Part shown: one piece after another, positions 1 to 6,053 of the stretch
Numbering within the stretch: the stretch's first letter is position 1
How the letters are laid out: every line of letters starts with the position of its first letter
IMG/VR virus record: IMGVR_UViG_3300033571_005476
Span: 1-34,057 of that record
Reading direction: 5' to 3' (one strand)
DNA length: 34,057 nt
Origin: a virus
Notes under the pieces: generated by a model
What the model was told of the DNA's origin: nothing
The model's database searches: none
What the model saw: only the letters and a program-made list of their open reading frames with translations
Translations under genes and position numbers: made by a program

Positions 1-87
1 AAGAATATTATGAGAAACAAGAAAAGCGTTTTAATGACTTTAAATCACAATTACGGTTGTTTTAGCACGGTCGCTGGCATTGCTGGT
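1..87. repeat. 87-bp direct terminal repeat, left copy
   Basis: Bases 1-87 are identical to bases 33971-34057. A perfect overlap between the two ends is what a circular or circularly permuted molecule gives when it is assembled from short reads, and the odd length would suit a k-mer-sized overlap. The repeat contains the last codons and stop of the methyltransferase gene plus 22 bases of its downstream flank, so the window cuts through a gene neighbourhood and not at a natural end. A true short terminal repeat of the virion is possible but less likely. Confidence 0.95.
3..65 (+). CDS. 3' end of the DNA methyltransferase gene (redundant copy)
   Basis: These 20 codons and a TAG stop are the C-terminus of the methyltransferase at 33325-34035, seen again because the window ends overlap. 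The frame matches the full gene exactly and ends in SQLRLF. It is not a separate gene: when the genome is closed into a circle this fragment and the right-hand copy become one. Confidence 0.9.
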   Translation, partial: EYYEKQEKRFNDFKSQLRLF

Positions 88-145
88 AACGTTTTGCAAC
101 TTGGCGAATATTGGATGTGTACGTATTTTCGCCAAATTGCTGTTA
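87..145. repeat. 59-bp imperfect dyad downstream of the methyltransferase
   Basis: TTGGCGAA (101-108) pairs with TTCGCCAA (128-135). After one mismatch GCAA (96-99) pairs with TTGC (137-140), and the outer TAAC (87-90) mirrors GTTA (142-145). The element is far richer in G and C than the surrounding phage DNA. There is no T-run after it, so it does not look like an intrinsic terminator. Its size and architecture resemble attC-like recombination sites or Bacteroidota extragenic dyads, but the boxes do not fit the canonical integron consensus. It contains no gene; 66-172 is otherwise non-coding. Confidence 0.5.
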
Positions 146-172
146 TATGATGTTTAATTTTAAATAATAAAT

Positions 173-553
173 ATGAGTTTTACAATAGATTTTTTCGAGT
201 TAATGTTTTTATCCGAATCAGTTATTCCTGATAAGACGATAGCACGTTCAATGTGTTTTGACAGTTTTTCAGAAGTTCATTATCATAAAATGAACGAAAG
301 TCAAAGAGAGCAGTTTTTTAAAAAAGTGCAAGGATGTTATGGATTTACATTAGAAAACGAACAATGTAGACATTTTTTCGCAAGATTTAATCCTAAAAAT
401 CAATTTATGGTTACTTGTTTTCATAATGGTAAAGCAAATACGATTCAATGTTATAGTTTTGATGGAGAATATAGAACTTCAAAGCAACGATATGTAAATC
501 GAGATTACATTAAAAAAGTTGTACGTATTTTTGATTCGTGCAATATCATATAA
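173..553 (+). CDS. Hypothetical protein, 126 aa
   Basis: I do not recognise the family. The protein is soluble-looking, rich in Phe, Tyr and Cys, with no signal peptide or membrane segment. It has a GYGFT-like aromatic core and a basic C-terminal half (RTSKQRY, then YIKKVVRIF). It is the last gene of the transcription unit that begins at the promoter 31092-31121 and crosses the circular join, and it is followed by the terminator at 601-637. The start lies in an A/T-only leader, as is usual for this genome. Its codon use is like the rest of the phage and unlike the GC-richer methyltransferase just upstream. Confidence 0.7.
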   Translation: MSFTIDFFELMFLSESVIPDKTIARSMCFDSFSEVHYHKMNESQREQFFKKVQGCYGFTLENEQCRHFFARFNPKNQFMVTCFHNGKANTIQCYSFDGEYRTSKQRYVNRDYIKKVVRIFDSCNII

Positions 554-600
554 CTTACTTATTGTCGCTATCATTCGCATAAATGTTGTATAGTCGAACT

Positions 601-637
601 AAATTAACTATCTTTAAATCAGGTAGTTAATTTTTTT
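601..637 (+). terminator. Intrinsic terminator
   Basis: A 12-bp stem (601-612 with 622-633, one G-T wobble) closes a 9-base loop and runs into seven T residues (631-637). It ends the operon that wraps across the circular join and insulates it from the promoter 25 bases downstream. The same terminator-then-promoter layout occurs at 31035-31121. Confidence 0.85.
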
Positions 638-648
638 CTTTCATTTAT

Positions 649-674
649 TTTAATTAAACGCTTGTATATTTAAA
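649..674. repeat. 26-bp promoter repeat, copy 1
   Basis: Positions 649-674 are identical to 31079-31104. Both begin with the palindrome TTTAATTAAA and run through the -33 box of a promoter. Sequence identity upstream of two otherwise unrelated operons suggests a shared control site, for example an operator or an activator box, and not only shared RNA polymerase contacts. Confidence 0.8.
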
Positions 675-691
675 AAAGAGTTGTATATTTG
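662..691 (+). promoter_or_regulatory. Bacteroidota-type promoter of the early operon
   Basis: TTG at 662-664 and TATATTTG at 684-691, separated by 19 bp, match the Bacteroidota primary-sigma consensus (TTG, 17-23 bp, TAnnTTTG). The 10-mer TTGTATATTT occurs at both boxes (662-671 and 681-690). Transcription should begin about seven bases after 691, giving a roughly 30-base leader before the ATG at 729. It probably serves 729-3787. Confidence 0.85.
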
Positions 692-728
692 TATCACACA
701 AAGAAACAATAACTAAAAAATAAAGATT

Positions 729-935
729 ATGAAAACTTTAAGAAAAGCACACGAAATTACAGCGAAACATTTAAGAAACGCAAAATTTAACGCAAGATTA
801 TTTGTTAATGAAAATATGCCTCACCAACCATTTGAAGTAAGAGTAAAAGGAATTACAAAAGAAGCAGCTATGGAGTTACAAGATATGATGTGTAAGTTAG
901 TTAAATGTGATATTATAAACGTTATAGAATGTTAG
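729..935 (+). CDS. Hypothetical protein, 68 aa, first gene of the early operon
   Basis: A small basic protein of unknown family. The N-terminal half is rich in Lys, Arg and His (RKAHEITAKHLRNAKFNARL); the C-terminal half resembles a small alpha/beta fold (FEVRVKGITKEAAMELQDM). It sits directly behind the strong promoter at 662-691, so it should be among the first proteins made after infection, a position often used for host-takeover proteins. The start context, AAGATTATG, and the first five residues MKTLR recur in the gene at 1362. It overlaps the next gene by seven bases. Confidence 0.75.
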   Translation: MKTLRKAHEITAKHLRNAKFNARLFVNENMPHQPFEVRVKGITKEAAMELQDMMCKLVKCDIINVIEC

Positions 936-1174
936 AAGAAATAGAAAAACAAATGGTAGACACAATGTTTACCATTTTAAATAAATTCATTGATGAAGCA
1001 CCATCAGAGCTACATTTTAATAAAGAAACTACTTATTTATTTATACCTATGTATTTAATATTATTGTCAAGGATAGGAAATTTCAGGGGATATATTGTAA
1101 GTCCTTCTCCATATAGCAATAAGATAATATTATCAGATTTACAGAATTACTACATAATAGAACAAAATATTTAA
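929..1174 (+). CDS. Hypothetical protein, 81 aa
   Basis: I do not recognise this protein. It has an acidic amphipathic N-terminus and a hydrophobic central stretch (LFIPMYLILLSRIG) that could be a buried strand-helix or a short membrane-associated segment. Its start overlaps the end of 729-935 by seven bases, which suggests translational coupling in the early operon. Confidence 0.65.
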   Translation: MLEEIEKQMVDTMFTILNKFIDEAPSELHFNKETTYLFIPMYLILLSRIGNFRGYIVSPSPYSNKIILSDLQNYYIIEQNI

Positions 1175-1176
1175 TT

Positions 1177-1350
1177 ATGACAGAAAAAGAACAAATATTA
1201 GAATTAATAAAGTCAGAAATAAAAAGACACGATGAAAGAAAAGAAAGTTTTTTTATTAAATATTTCACAACAAAAGGAGATAAAAGATTTTTTAGCGGTG
1301 CAAAATTCGCACTTGAAGAATTAGAATGTTTAATTGAAATTAACCTTTAA
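1177..1350 (+). CDS. Hypothetical protein, 57 aa
   Basis: The reading frame starts at ATG 1177, two bases after the upstream stop, and ends with TAA at 1350. The product is charged and probably helical, starting MTEKEQILELIKSEIKRHDE and ending EELECLIEINL. No family recognised. The close fit between its neighbours and its phage-like codon use support it as a real small gene. Confidence 0.6.
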   Translation: MTEKEQILELIKSEIKRHDERKESFFIKYFTTKGDKRFFSGAKFALEELECLIEINL

Positions 1351-1361
1351 AAACTAAGATT

Positions 1362-1523
1362 ATGAAAACTTTAAGAATTAGCAAAACAATTTTTCCAAAA
1401 GATAAACCGAAAGATTTTAACGAATGGGCAATGTACTTTTGGGGGCTTTACGGTAAAGAAATGGAAAGACAAAAAAACATCAAAAACTGGGATAGAAATA
1501 CTTACACAATTAAACAAAAATAA
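1362..1523 (+). CDS. Hypothetical protein, 53 aa
   Basis: ATG at 1362 and TAA at 1521-1523. The product is basic with several Trp residues (EWAMYFWGLYGKEM, then KNWDRNTYTIK). The start region, including the bases before the ATG and the first five codons (MKTLR), repeats that of the gene at 729, so the two may share a translation-initiation element or a duplicated 5' end. The following gene begins one base after the stop. Confidence 0.55.
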   Translation: MKTLRISKTIFPKDKPKDFNEWAMYFWGLYGKEMERQKNIKNWDRNTYTIKQK

Positions 1524-1524
1524 G

Positions 1525-1755
1525 ATGAAAAATAATTTAGATTTAGCAACAAAATTACACTACGAATTGAATTTAGAAAATTTCTATGTGGCTAACATTA
1601 GACAATGGGGAGTTAATCTTCAAGGCTGGTACACTCCAGAATTTGAAAAGTTATTATTTGAAAAAGGTTATCAGGTTTTATGGAATGAGAATTTAAAACA
1701 CTATAGATATGATAGCAATGATGTAGTGATTATTTTAACATATAAAGAAATATGA
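1525..1755 (+). CDS. Hypothetical protein, 76 aa
   Basis: No family recognised. It is a compact, tryptophan- and tyrosine-rich protein with an amphipathic N-terminal helix and an alternating C-terminus (YDSNDVVIILTYKEI) that could be a beta strand. The ATG lies one base after the preceding stop, and its own stop overlaps the next start (ATGA), typical of a co-translated early phage operon. Confidence 0.65.
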   Translation: MKNNLDLATKLHYELNLENFYVANIRQWGVNLQGWYTPEFEKLLFEKGYQVLWNENLKHYRYDSNDVVIILTYKEI

Positions 1756-2192
1756 TAACGGAAAATTGCTTAGTAGGATGTAAGGTTGGTAACCATCATA
1801 AATACTGTAACAATCAGCCAAATATAGAAGTAAAGTATTATTTAAGTGAGGTTGAAAATGAGATGGCTTATGAATTTAAGCCTTTCACTCCACTTACTAA
1901 AAAAGAAGTTATTGAAAATAGATTGAAATTGATAGTTGAAAAGTTTAGCTTGAACGTAAAAAATTACAATAAAAAGAAAGTCATTGAAAAGTATTACTTT
2001 ATGAACTATTTGCACAAGCAACTGCATTTTACATTTGAGCAAATTCGATCTTTAATGGACTTAAAAAATATAGACAATGTTAAGTATGGTTTGAATAGGT
2101 TAACTGAGTTAAAAGAGGACAGAAATTATTTATATCGGACAAATAAATTACGAAAAGAATTAAAATTATTAATAAATTATGAAAACAATTAA
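1752..2192 (+). CDS. Hypothetical protein, 146 aa
   Basis: Unknown family. The N-terminus has a Cys/His-containing stretch (CLVGCKVGNHHKYCNNQP) that could bind a metal. The rest is strongly helical and lysine-rich, with a segment (LHFTFEQIRSLMDLKNIDNV) that could be a helix-turn-helix. A DNA-binding or host-interaction role would fit both parts, but this is inference. It overlaps its neighbours by 4 and 14 bases. Confidence 0.65.
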   Translation: MITENCLVGCKVGNHHKYCNNQPNIEVKYYLSEVENEMAYEFKPFTPLTKKEVIENRLKLIVEKFSLNVKNYNKKKVIEKYYFMNYLHKQLHFTFEQIRSLMDLKNIDNVKYGLNRLTELKEDRNYLYRTNKLRKELKLLINYENN

Positions 2193-2292
2193 AATAGACA
2201 AAACAACTTATTACATCCACTTTGAAAGTTTGGATTATTATTTAGTGAGTAAAAGTAAAACGAGTGCAAAATTTAAAATTGATAAAAAATGA
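2179..2292 (+). CDS. Hypothetical protein, 37 aa
   Basis: A very short frame from ATG 2179 to TGA 2290-2292. It overlaps the upstream gene by 14 bases and the downstream lipoprotein gene by an ATGA. The product has a Tyr-rich core and a basic tail (KSKTSAKFKIDKK). Position and overlaps are the main support; it may serve mainly to couple translation into the next gene. Confidence 0.5.
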   Translation: MKTIKIDKTTYYIHFESLDYYLVSKSKTSAKFKIDKK

Positions 2293-2573
2293 GAAAAATA
2301 TTAGCGACAGGATTTATAATTACTGGAGTAGTTATAAGTTGTAAAAAAGAAGAATTAACACCTACTAAACCAATAGTTGCAGTTTCAAGTTGTAATTGTT
2401 ATGAAGTACATGAAGCTAAAGATACATATATGGGTGATGACGGATTTCCAAAAATAGCATGGAAACAAAAATATGTCACAACACCACAACCTGATTTATG
2501 CACTAAAGAAACTGGAGAATGGGTTTATAGTGGAAACGCAACACAATTTAGATATAAAGTTTATTGTAATTAA
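2289..2573 (+). CDS. Phage lipoprotein, 94 aa
   Basis: The N-terminus is a lipoprotein signal: a basic start (MRK), a hydrophobic stretch (ILATGFIITGVV) and the lipobox VISC with Cys18 as the lipidation site. The residues after the Cys, KKEE, resemble the lysine-plus-acidic lipoprotein export signal that sends Bacteroidota lipoproteins to the cell surface. The mature part has three more cysteines (CNCYE, DLCTKE) and ends in YCN, so disulphides are likely. Early-expressed phage lipoproteins in other systems block superinfection by binding receptors; that role is an inference here. Confidence 0.75.
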   Translation: MRKILATGFIITGVVISCKKEELTPTKPIVAVSSCNCYEVHEAKDTYMGDDGFPKIAWKQKYVTTPQPDLCTKETGEWVYSGNATQFRYKVYCN

Positions 2574-2590
2574 ATTAAATTATATAAGAA

Positions 2591-2914
2591 ATGAACAAAA
2601 AGTTAATAGTTGAAAAACGCAAAATTGAAAGACAGTTAAGACACGATCTTTATATGTCGGATAAACACAACTTTGATGTTAAAGCTTGCGTAGTGGCTGG
2701 TTGTTTACCGATATTTATAGATTACTGCGAGCAATTAAATAAGGTATTTCCAGAACATTATTCTAAAGAAATGATTAAAACTTTAAATCAAAACATTAAT
2801 AGTATATTTTACAAATGTCCTGAGGATGAAAAACAAGCGGTTGCAGATCAAATGAATAACATAACGACATCATTTGAGAATTGGATTGAAAATAATTTTA
2901 AAGAAGTTGAGTAA
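2591..2914 (+). CDS. Hypothetical protein, 107 aa
   Basis: I do not recognise the family. The protein is predicted to be mostly helical, with a basic N-terminus (NKKLIVEKRKIERQLRHDL) and an acidic C-terminus ending in EVE. Its stop shares one base with the start of the DNA methyltransferase gene (TAATG), so the two are probably translated together. Confidence 0.65.
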   Translation: MNKKLIVEKRKIERQLRHDLYMSDKHNFDVKACVVAGCLPIFIDYCEQLNKVFPEHYSKEMIKTLNQNINSIFYKCPEDEKQAVADQMNNITTSFENWIENNFKEVE

Positions 2915-3564
2915 TGCTAACAATTACAAACGAAGACAACATGGAGCTAATGGCTCGTTATCCTGATAACTATTTTGACCTTGCTTTGGTAGACCCTCCT
3001 TATGGAATAGGCGAGGATGGAGCTAAAAATCATTCACGAGGTAAAGCAACAAGACCTACAATGTATACTTCTAAAAACTGGGATAAAGAAACACCTAAAA
3101 AAGAATATTTTAATGAATTAATAAGAGTTTCAAAAAATGTTATTATTTGGGGTGCAAATCATTTTATAGAAGATATACCTAATCAAAATTCATCAAGTTG
3201 GATTGTATGGGATAAACAAAACGGAGATAATGATTTTGCCGATTGTGAACTTGCGTGGACAAATCATAAAACTGCGGTAAGAAAGTTTGAATTTAGATGG
3301 GCAGGAATGTTGCAAGGTAATATGAAAAACAAAGAAATACGAATACATCCAACTCAAAAACCTGTTGCACTTTACAAATGGATTTTAAATAAATACGCAA
3401 AGCAAGGAGATAAAATACTCGATACGCATTTAGGGTCAGGAAGTATAGCAATAGCGTGCCACGATTATGGATTTGACTTGACAGCTTGCGAATTGGATAA
3501 AGAATATTTCGACAAAGCTATGCAACGAATTAATAACCACGTATCACAACAAAAACTTTTTTAA
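2914..3564 (+). CDS. DNA methyltransferase, N6-adenine/N4-cytosine class (copy 1)
   Basis: A SAM-dependent DNA methyltransferase of 216 aa. Motif IV, DPPY at residues 27-30, comes before HPTQKP (145-150) and the SAM-binding motif I region, DTHLGSGS (170-177). This is the order of beta-class enzymes of the N6_N4_Mtase family. DPPY is the catalytic loop that flips and methylates an adenine or cytosine amino group. No restriction endonuclease lies beside it, so it is probably an orphan enzyme that modifies phage DNA against host restriction. It is clearly paralogous to 33325-34035 (shared ELAWT, IHPTQKPV and LDTH.GSGS) but has phage-like codon use and lacks that gene's N-terminal extension. The target sequence cannot be read from the protein. 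Confidence 0.9.
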   Translation: MLTITNEDNMELMARYPDNYFDLALVDPPYGIGEDGAKNHSRGKATRPTMYTSKNWDKETPKKEYFNELIRVSKNVIIWGANHFIEDIPNQNSSSWIVWDKQNGDNDFADCELAWTNHKTAVRKFEFRWAGMLQGNMKNKEIRIHPTQKPVALYKWILNKYAKQGDKILDTHLGSGSIAIACHDYGFDLTACELDKEYFDKAMQRINNHVSQQKLF

Positions 3565-3565
3565 A

Positions 3566-3787
3566 ATGGATAAACAAATAAAATATGAGAACTACGTTAA
3601 AAGAAGCTCTCTAATGACTAATAAACATAGAAAGGTATATTTAGCACGTAAGAACTTTAAAACATTATTTTGCACGTTATATAAAACACGAGATAGAGTT
3701 GTTTTAAAACACAATAAAAAAGAATTATTTGGTTATTCTTTGAGTAATTATGGTAAAAAATACGTAAATAATGAATGTATTAATTAA
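3566..3787 (+). CDS. Hypothetical basic protein, 73 aa
   Basis: A highly basic small protein (RSSLMTNKHRKVYLARKNF, then TRDRVVLKHNKKE), possibly nucleic-acid binding. The family is not recognised. It starts one base after the methyltransferase stop and is the last gene before the terminator at 3875-3901. Confidence 0.6.
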   Translation: MDKQIKYENYVKRSSLMTNKHRKVYLARKNFKTLFCTLYKTRDRVVLKHNKKELFGYSLSNYGKKYVNNECIN

Positions 3788-3874
3788 AAACGTGAATAAT
3801 GAAATAAAATAGATTAGAATTTAAATCAAAACAAATAGACTAACATCTATTCAATCCTTAAAAAATCGTTTTGT

Positions 3875-3901
3875 CCCTCGCTATTTTAGTGGGGGTTTTT
3901 T
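3875..3901 (+). terminator. Intrinsic terminator of the early operon
   Basis: CCCTCGC (3875-3881) pairs with GTGGGGG (3889-3895) through seven pairs including two wobbles, closes a 7-base loop and is followed by six T residues. It separates the early operon from the origin region. The flanking 3788-3874 shows no gene. Confidence 0.85.
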
Positions 3902-3915
3902 ATTAACTTTACTTT

Positions 3916-4113
3916 ATGAAATATTTACTTTTACTTTTACTATTTTCCTGTAAATCCTATTCTGTTCACGAAGCTAATTTAATAGAACAAAATAAAACGA
4001 TGATTAAATACGATGAGCAAAGTAGGAAAAAACAACAGAAAATTAGAGATAGCAGAAAAAAAACACTATTTAGAACCAATCTAAATAAGAAATCAAAAAG
4101 GTATATTTCGTAA
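3916..4113 (+). CDS. Small putative lipoprotein, 65 aa
   Basis: The first 12 residues, MKYLLLLLLFSC, form a minimal lipoprotein signal with the lipobox LFSC. The rest is strongly basic and helical (RKKQQKIRDSRKK). It follows a terminator at once, with no recognisable promoter, and its stop codon lies inside the first iteron-like sequence of the origin. Small basic lipoproteins occur among phage spanins, but this one is far from the lysis genes. The signal peptide is convincing; expression and role are uncertain. Confidence 0.5.
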   Translation: MKYLLLLLLFSCKSYSVHEANLIEQNKTMIKYDEQSRKKQQKIRDSRKKTLFRTNLNKKSKRYIS

Positions 4114-4435
4114 TAAGTTACTATAAAACGTAAAAAGTTTATACTATTTAAAAAAAAGATTTTACGGTCTCAAAGTCAATGGTAGAAAGCTTTTACATAT
4201 AAAACGTAAAAAGTTTAGAAAAAAAAAGGACATTAGTTTTTTTCTGTGTGAAAATATTTTTCTGAAAAAAAAGTAAAACTTTTTACGTTTTGTCTATAAT
4301 ATACTATAAATCAATTAGTTAATACCGTAAAAAGTTGTTTTTAAGATTTTACGGTAAAAAACATAACTGTCTATAAATTAATATTTTAACCCGTAAAAAG
4401 TTACGTAAAAAGTTTAGTTAAAAACGTAATAAGTT
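4109..4435. repeat. Iteron cluster, probable replication origin
   Basis: The 11-mer CGTAAWAAGTT recurs at 4109-4119, 4129-4139, 4205-4215, 4326-4336, 4392-4402, 4404-4414 and 4425-4435, and inverted at 4277-4287. The two copies at 4392 and 4404 are in tandem with a 12-bp period. A 10-bp inverted repeat (TACCGTAAAA 4323-4332, TTTTACGGTA 4347-4356) and a further half-site (TTTTACGG) near 4161 sit among them. The region has no gene and is extremely AT-rich, suited to unwinding. It lies directly upstream of the SF3 helicase gene, so these are probably binding sites for the phage initiator. They could instead be operators controlling the promoter at 4470. Confidence 0.75.
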
Positions 4436-4469
4436 ATTATTTAGAATTAATATAAATAACAAAGTTGTA

Positions 4470-4499
4470 TTGTCAATTAAATAAATTACATTATATTTG
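4470..4499 (+). promoter_or_regulatory. Bacteroidota-type promoter of the replication operon
   Basis: TTG at 4470-4472 and TATATTTG at 4492-4499 are separated by 19 bp, the same geometry as the promoters at 662 and 31092. Transcription should start near 4506, so the RNA begins almost exactly at the first stem of the pseudoknot. The nearest iteron ends 35 bases upstream of the -33 box, close enough for initiator binding to affect transcription. Confidence 0.85.
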
Positions 4500-4510
4500 T
4501 ACTACGGTAA

Positions 4511-4589
4511 GCCTGGAAACTTCCAAAAAGATATTATTTATAGACCCATTTGTTTAAAGTCATTCCAGGCACTTTATTCGAATGGGTCT
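4511..4589 (+). ncRNA. Structured leader with H-type pseudoknot
   Basis: Two long perfect stems interlock. Stem 1 is GCCTGGAA (4511-4518) with TTCCAGGC (4563-4570), 8 bp. Stem 2 is AGACCCATT (4542-4550) with AATGGGTCT (4581-4589), 9 bp, extended inward by a G-T and a G-C pair to 11 bp (4542-4552 with 4579-4589). The arms alternate 1-2-1-2, so they form a pseudoknot and not nested hairpins. Loops of 23, 10 and 8 bases make the fold feasible. It ends 21 bases before the ATG of the helicase gene, so it probably controls that gene's translation as a protein-binding site or riboswitch-like leader. It matches no family I can name. Confidence 0.7.
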
Positions 4590-4610
4590 TGACGTTTAAA
4601 AACATTTTAT

Positions 4611-6053
4611 ATGAATGATAACAATTTAGAACCATTTTACACAGTTAGCCAGGATGGTAGGCTTTCTTTAGACAACTACAATTTTAAAAGATTTTTAGAA
4701 GTAAACAACTTTTTTAAATGTAAACCAAACGATCAAAGTTCATTTAATATTATTAAAAAGAATGATATATTTTTAGAGATAAAAGATGATTTTGAGGTTA
4801 AAGATTTTGTTTTAAATTACGTTGAAAATGAAATTCAAAGTAAACCTGTTTACAATTTGATGACTTCAAAAACTAATATATTTAAACGTGATTTTTTATC
4901 TATGATACAAAGTAAAGAAATTTCATTACTTCGAGATAAAAAAGATATTTGTTATTTATTTTATGAAAATGGAGTTGTTGAAGTTAAAAAAGATAGTCAA
5001 ATATTAAGACCTTATAGCGATTTTGGTTTAAGTATTTGGAAGGATCAAGTTATAAAAAGAAATTATATTGATAGCGACCACCATCAAAGTAAATACAGAG
5101 AGTTTATTTGGAAAATTAGCGGTGAAAATGTAGATCGTTATAATACTTTTCAAACTGTAATAGGTTATTTAATTCATTCTTATAAATCAAAAAGCGATAA
5201 TAAAGCTATTGTTTTAAACGATGAGATGATTTCAGATGAACCAAACGGAAGGAGTGGAAAGGGTTTATTTTGGAACTCAATTAAACAACTTAAAAAAGTT
5301 CAATCTATTGATGGTAAAAAGTTTTCGTTTAGTGATCCTTTTCCTTATCAAGGTATTAAAACAGATTGCCAGGTTTTAGTATTTGATGATGTTAAACCTA
5401 ATTTTGCCTTTATAAACTTGTTTTCTGTAATTACTGAGGGAATAGAAATTACTTATAAAGGAAAAGATACTATTAAATTACCTGTAGAAGATAGTCCAAA
5501 GATTTTAATTACTACTAATTATGTTTTAAAAGGAACAGGAGGTTCGCACGATGCGAGAAAGTTTGAGGTTGAATTAAGTTCGTTTTTTAATGCTAATTAT
5601 ACACCTAAAGATTATTTCGGACATATGTTTTTTGATGATTGGGATGCTGAGGAATATGCTCGTTTTGATTGTTATATGATTGAATGTTTAAAAAAGTATC
5701 TTAAAAATGGTTTAATGTCTTATGAAAGTATATCGTTACCATTTAAGAAACTTGAAGTTGAAATAACAAAAGAATTAATTGAATGTATTAATCAAATTAA
5801 ATCAGATGAATGGATTGAGTCTATATGGTTTTATACATTTTATGAAAATCAATTAATTAATAAATTTGATAGGAATAAATTAACTAAAAATAAGGTTACA
5901 AGTTCAATAAAAAAGTATTGTGATTTTTTTAATTACGAATATGAAACTGTAACTCCTGGTGGTATAAGAAAGTTTAAAATAATCAAAACCAAAGTTGATC
6001 CAAAAACATTGGATATTTGGGATAAAATTCAAGAAGATGCAGGAATTAACTAA
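4611..6053 (+). CDS. Superfamily 3 replicative helicase, D5/primase-helicase type
   Basis: A 480-aa ATPase expected to unwind phage DNA at the origin. Walker A is GRSGKG (213-218), Walker B is VLVFDDV (255-261), and the sensor-like ILITTNY (298-304) is followed by HDARKFE (313-319), which may supply the arginine finger. This is the pattern of the SF3 helicases seen at the C-terminus of phage primase-helicases. The first 190 residues show no zinc finger or AEP catalytic motif that I can recognise, so priming is probably left to the host. A C-terminal winged-helix region (about 420-465) may bind DNA. The iterons upstream are the likely target of this protein or a partner. Translation may be controlled by the pseudoknot leader. 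Confidence 0.85.
   Translation: MNDNNLEPFYTVSQDGRLSLDNYNFKRFLEVNNFFKCKPNDQSSFNIIKKNDIFLEIKDDFEVKDFVLNYVENEIQSKPVYNLMTSKTNIFKRDFLSMIQSKEISLLRDKKDICYLFYENGVVEVKKDSQILRPYSDFGLSIWKDQVIKRNYIDSDHHQSKYREFIWKISGENVDRYNTFQTVIGYLIHSYKSKSDNKAIVLNDEMISDEPNGRSGKGLFWNSIKQLKKVQSIDGKKFSFSDPFPYQGIKTDCQVLVFDDVKPNFAFINLFSVITEGIEITYKGKDTIKLPVEDSPKILITTNYVLKGTGGSHDARKFEVELSSFFNANYTPKDYFGHMFFDDWDAEEYARFDCYMIECLKKYLKNGLMSYESISLPFKKLEVEITKELIECINQIKSDEWIESIWFYTFYENQLINKFDRNKLTKNKVTSSIKKYCDFFNYEYETVTPGGIRKFKIIKTKVDPKTLDIWDKIQEDAGIN

Noticed and set aside
96-140. Hairpin after the methyltransferase as a terminator
   Set aside because: No T-run follows and the loop is 19 bases; the dyad shape fits a cassette flank better.
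4109-4435. CRISPR array
   Set aside because: The repeats are 11 bp, unevenly spaced, partly inverted, and lack uniform spacers or cas genes.
4511-4589. Self-cleaving ribozyme (hammerhead, twister or HDV-like)
   Set aside because: I could not find the conserved cores of these classes; only the two interlocked stems are clear.
5995-6036. A longer N-terminus for the coiled-coil protein at 6037
   Set aside because: The extra 14 residues (IQKHWIFGIKFKK) look like the helicase gene read in another frame; the overlap would grow to 59 bases.
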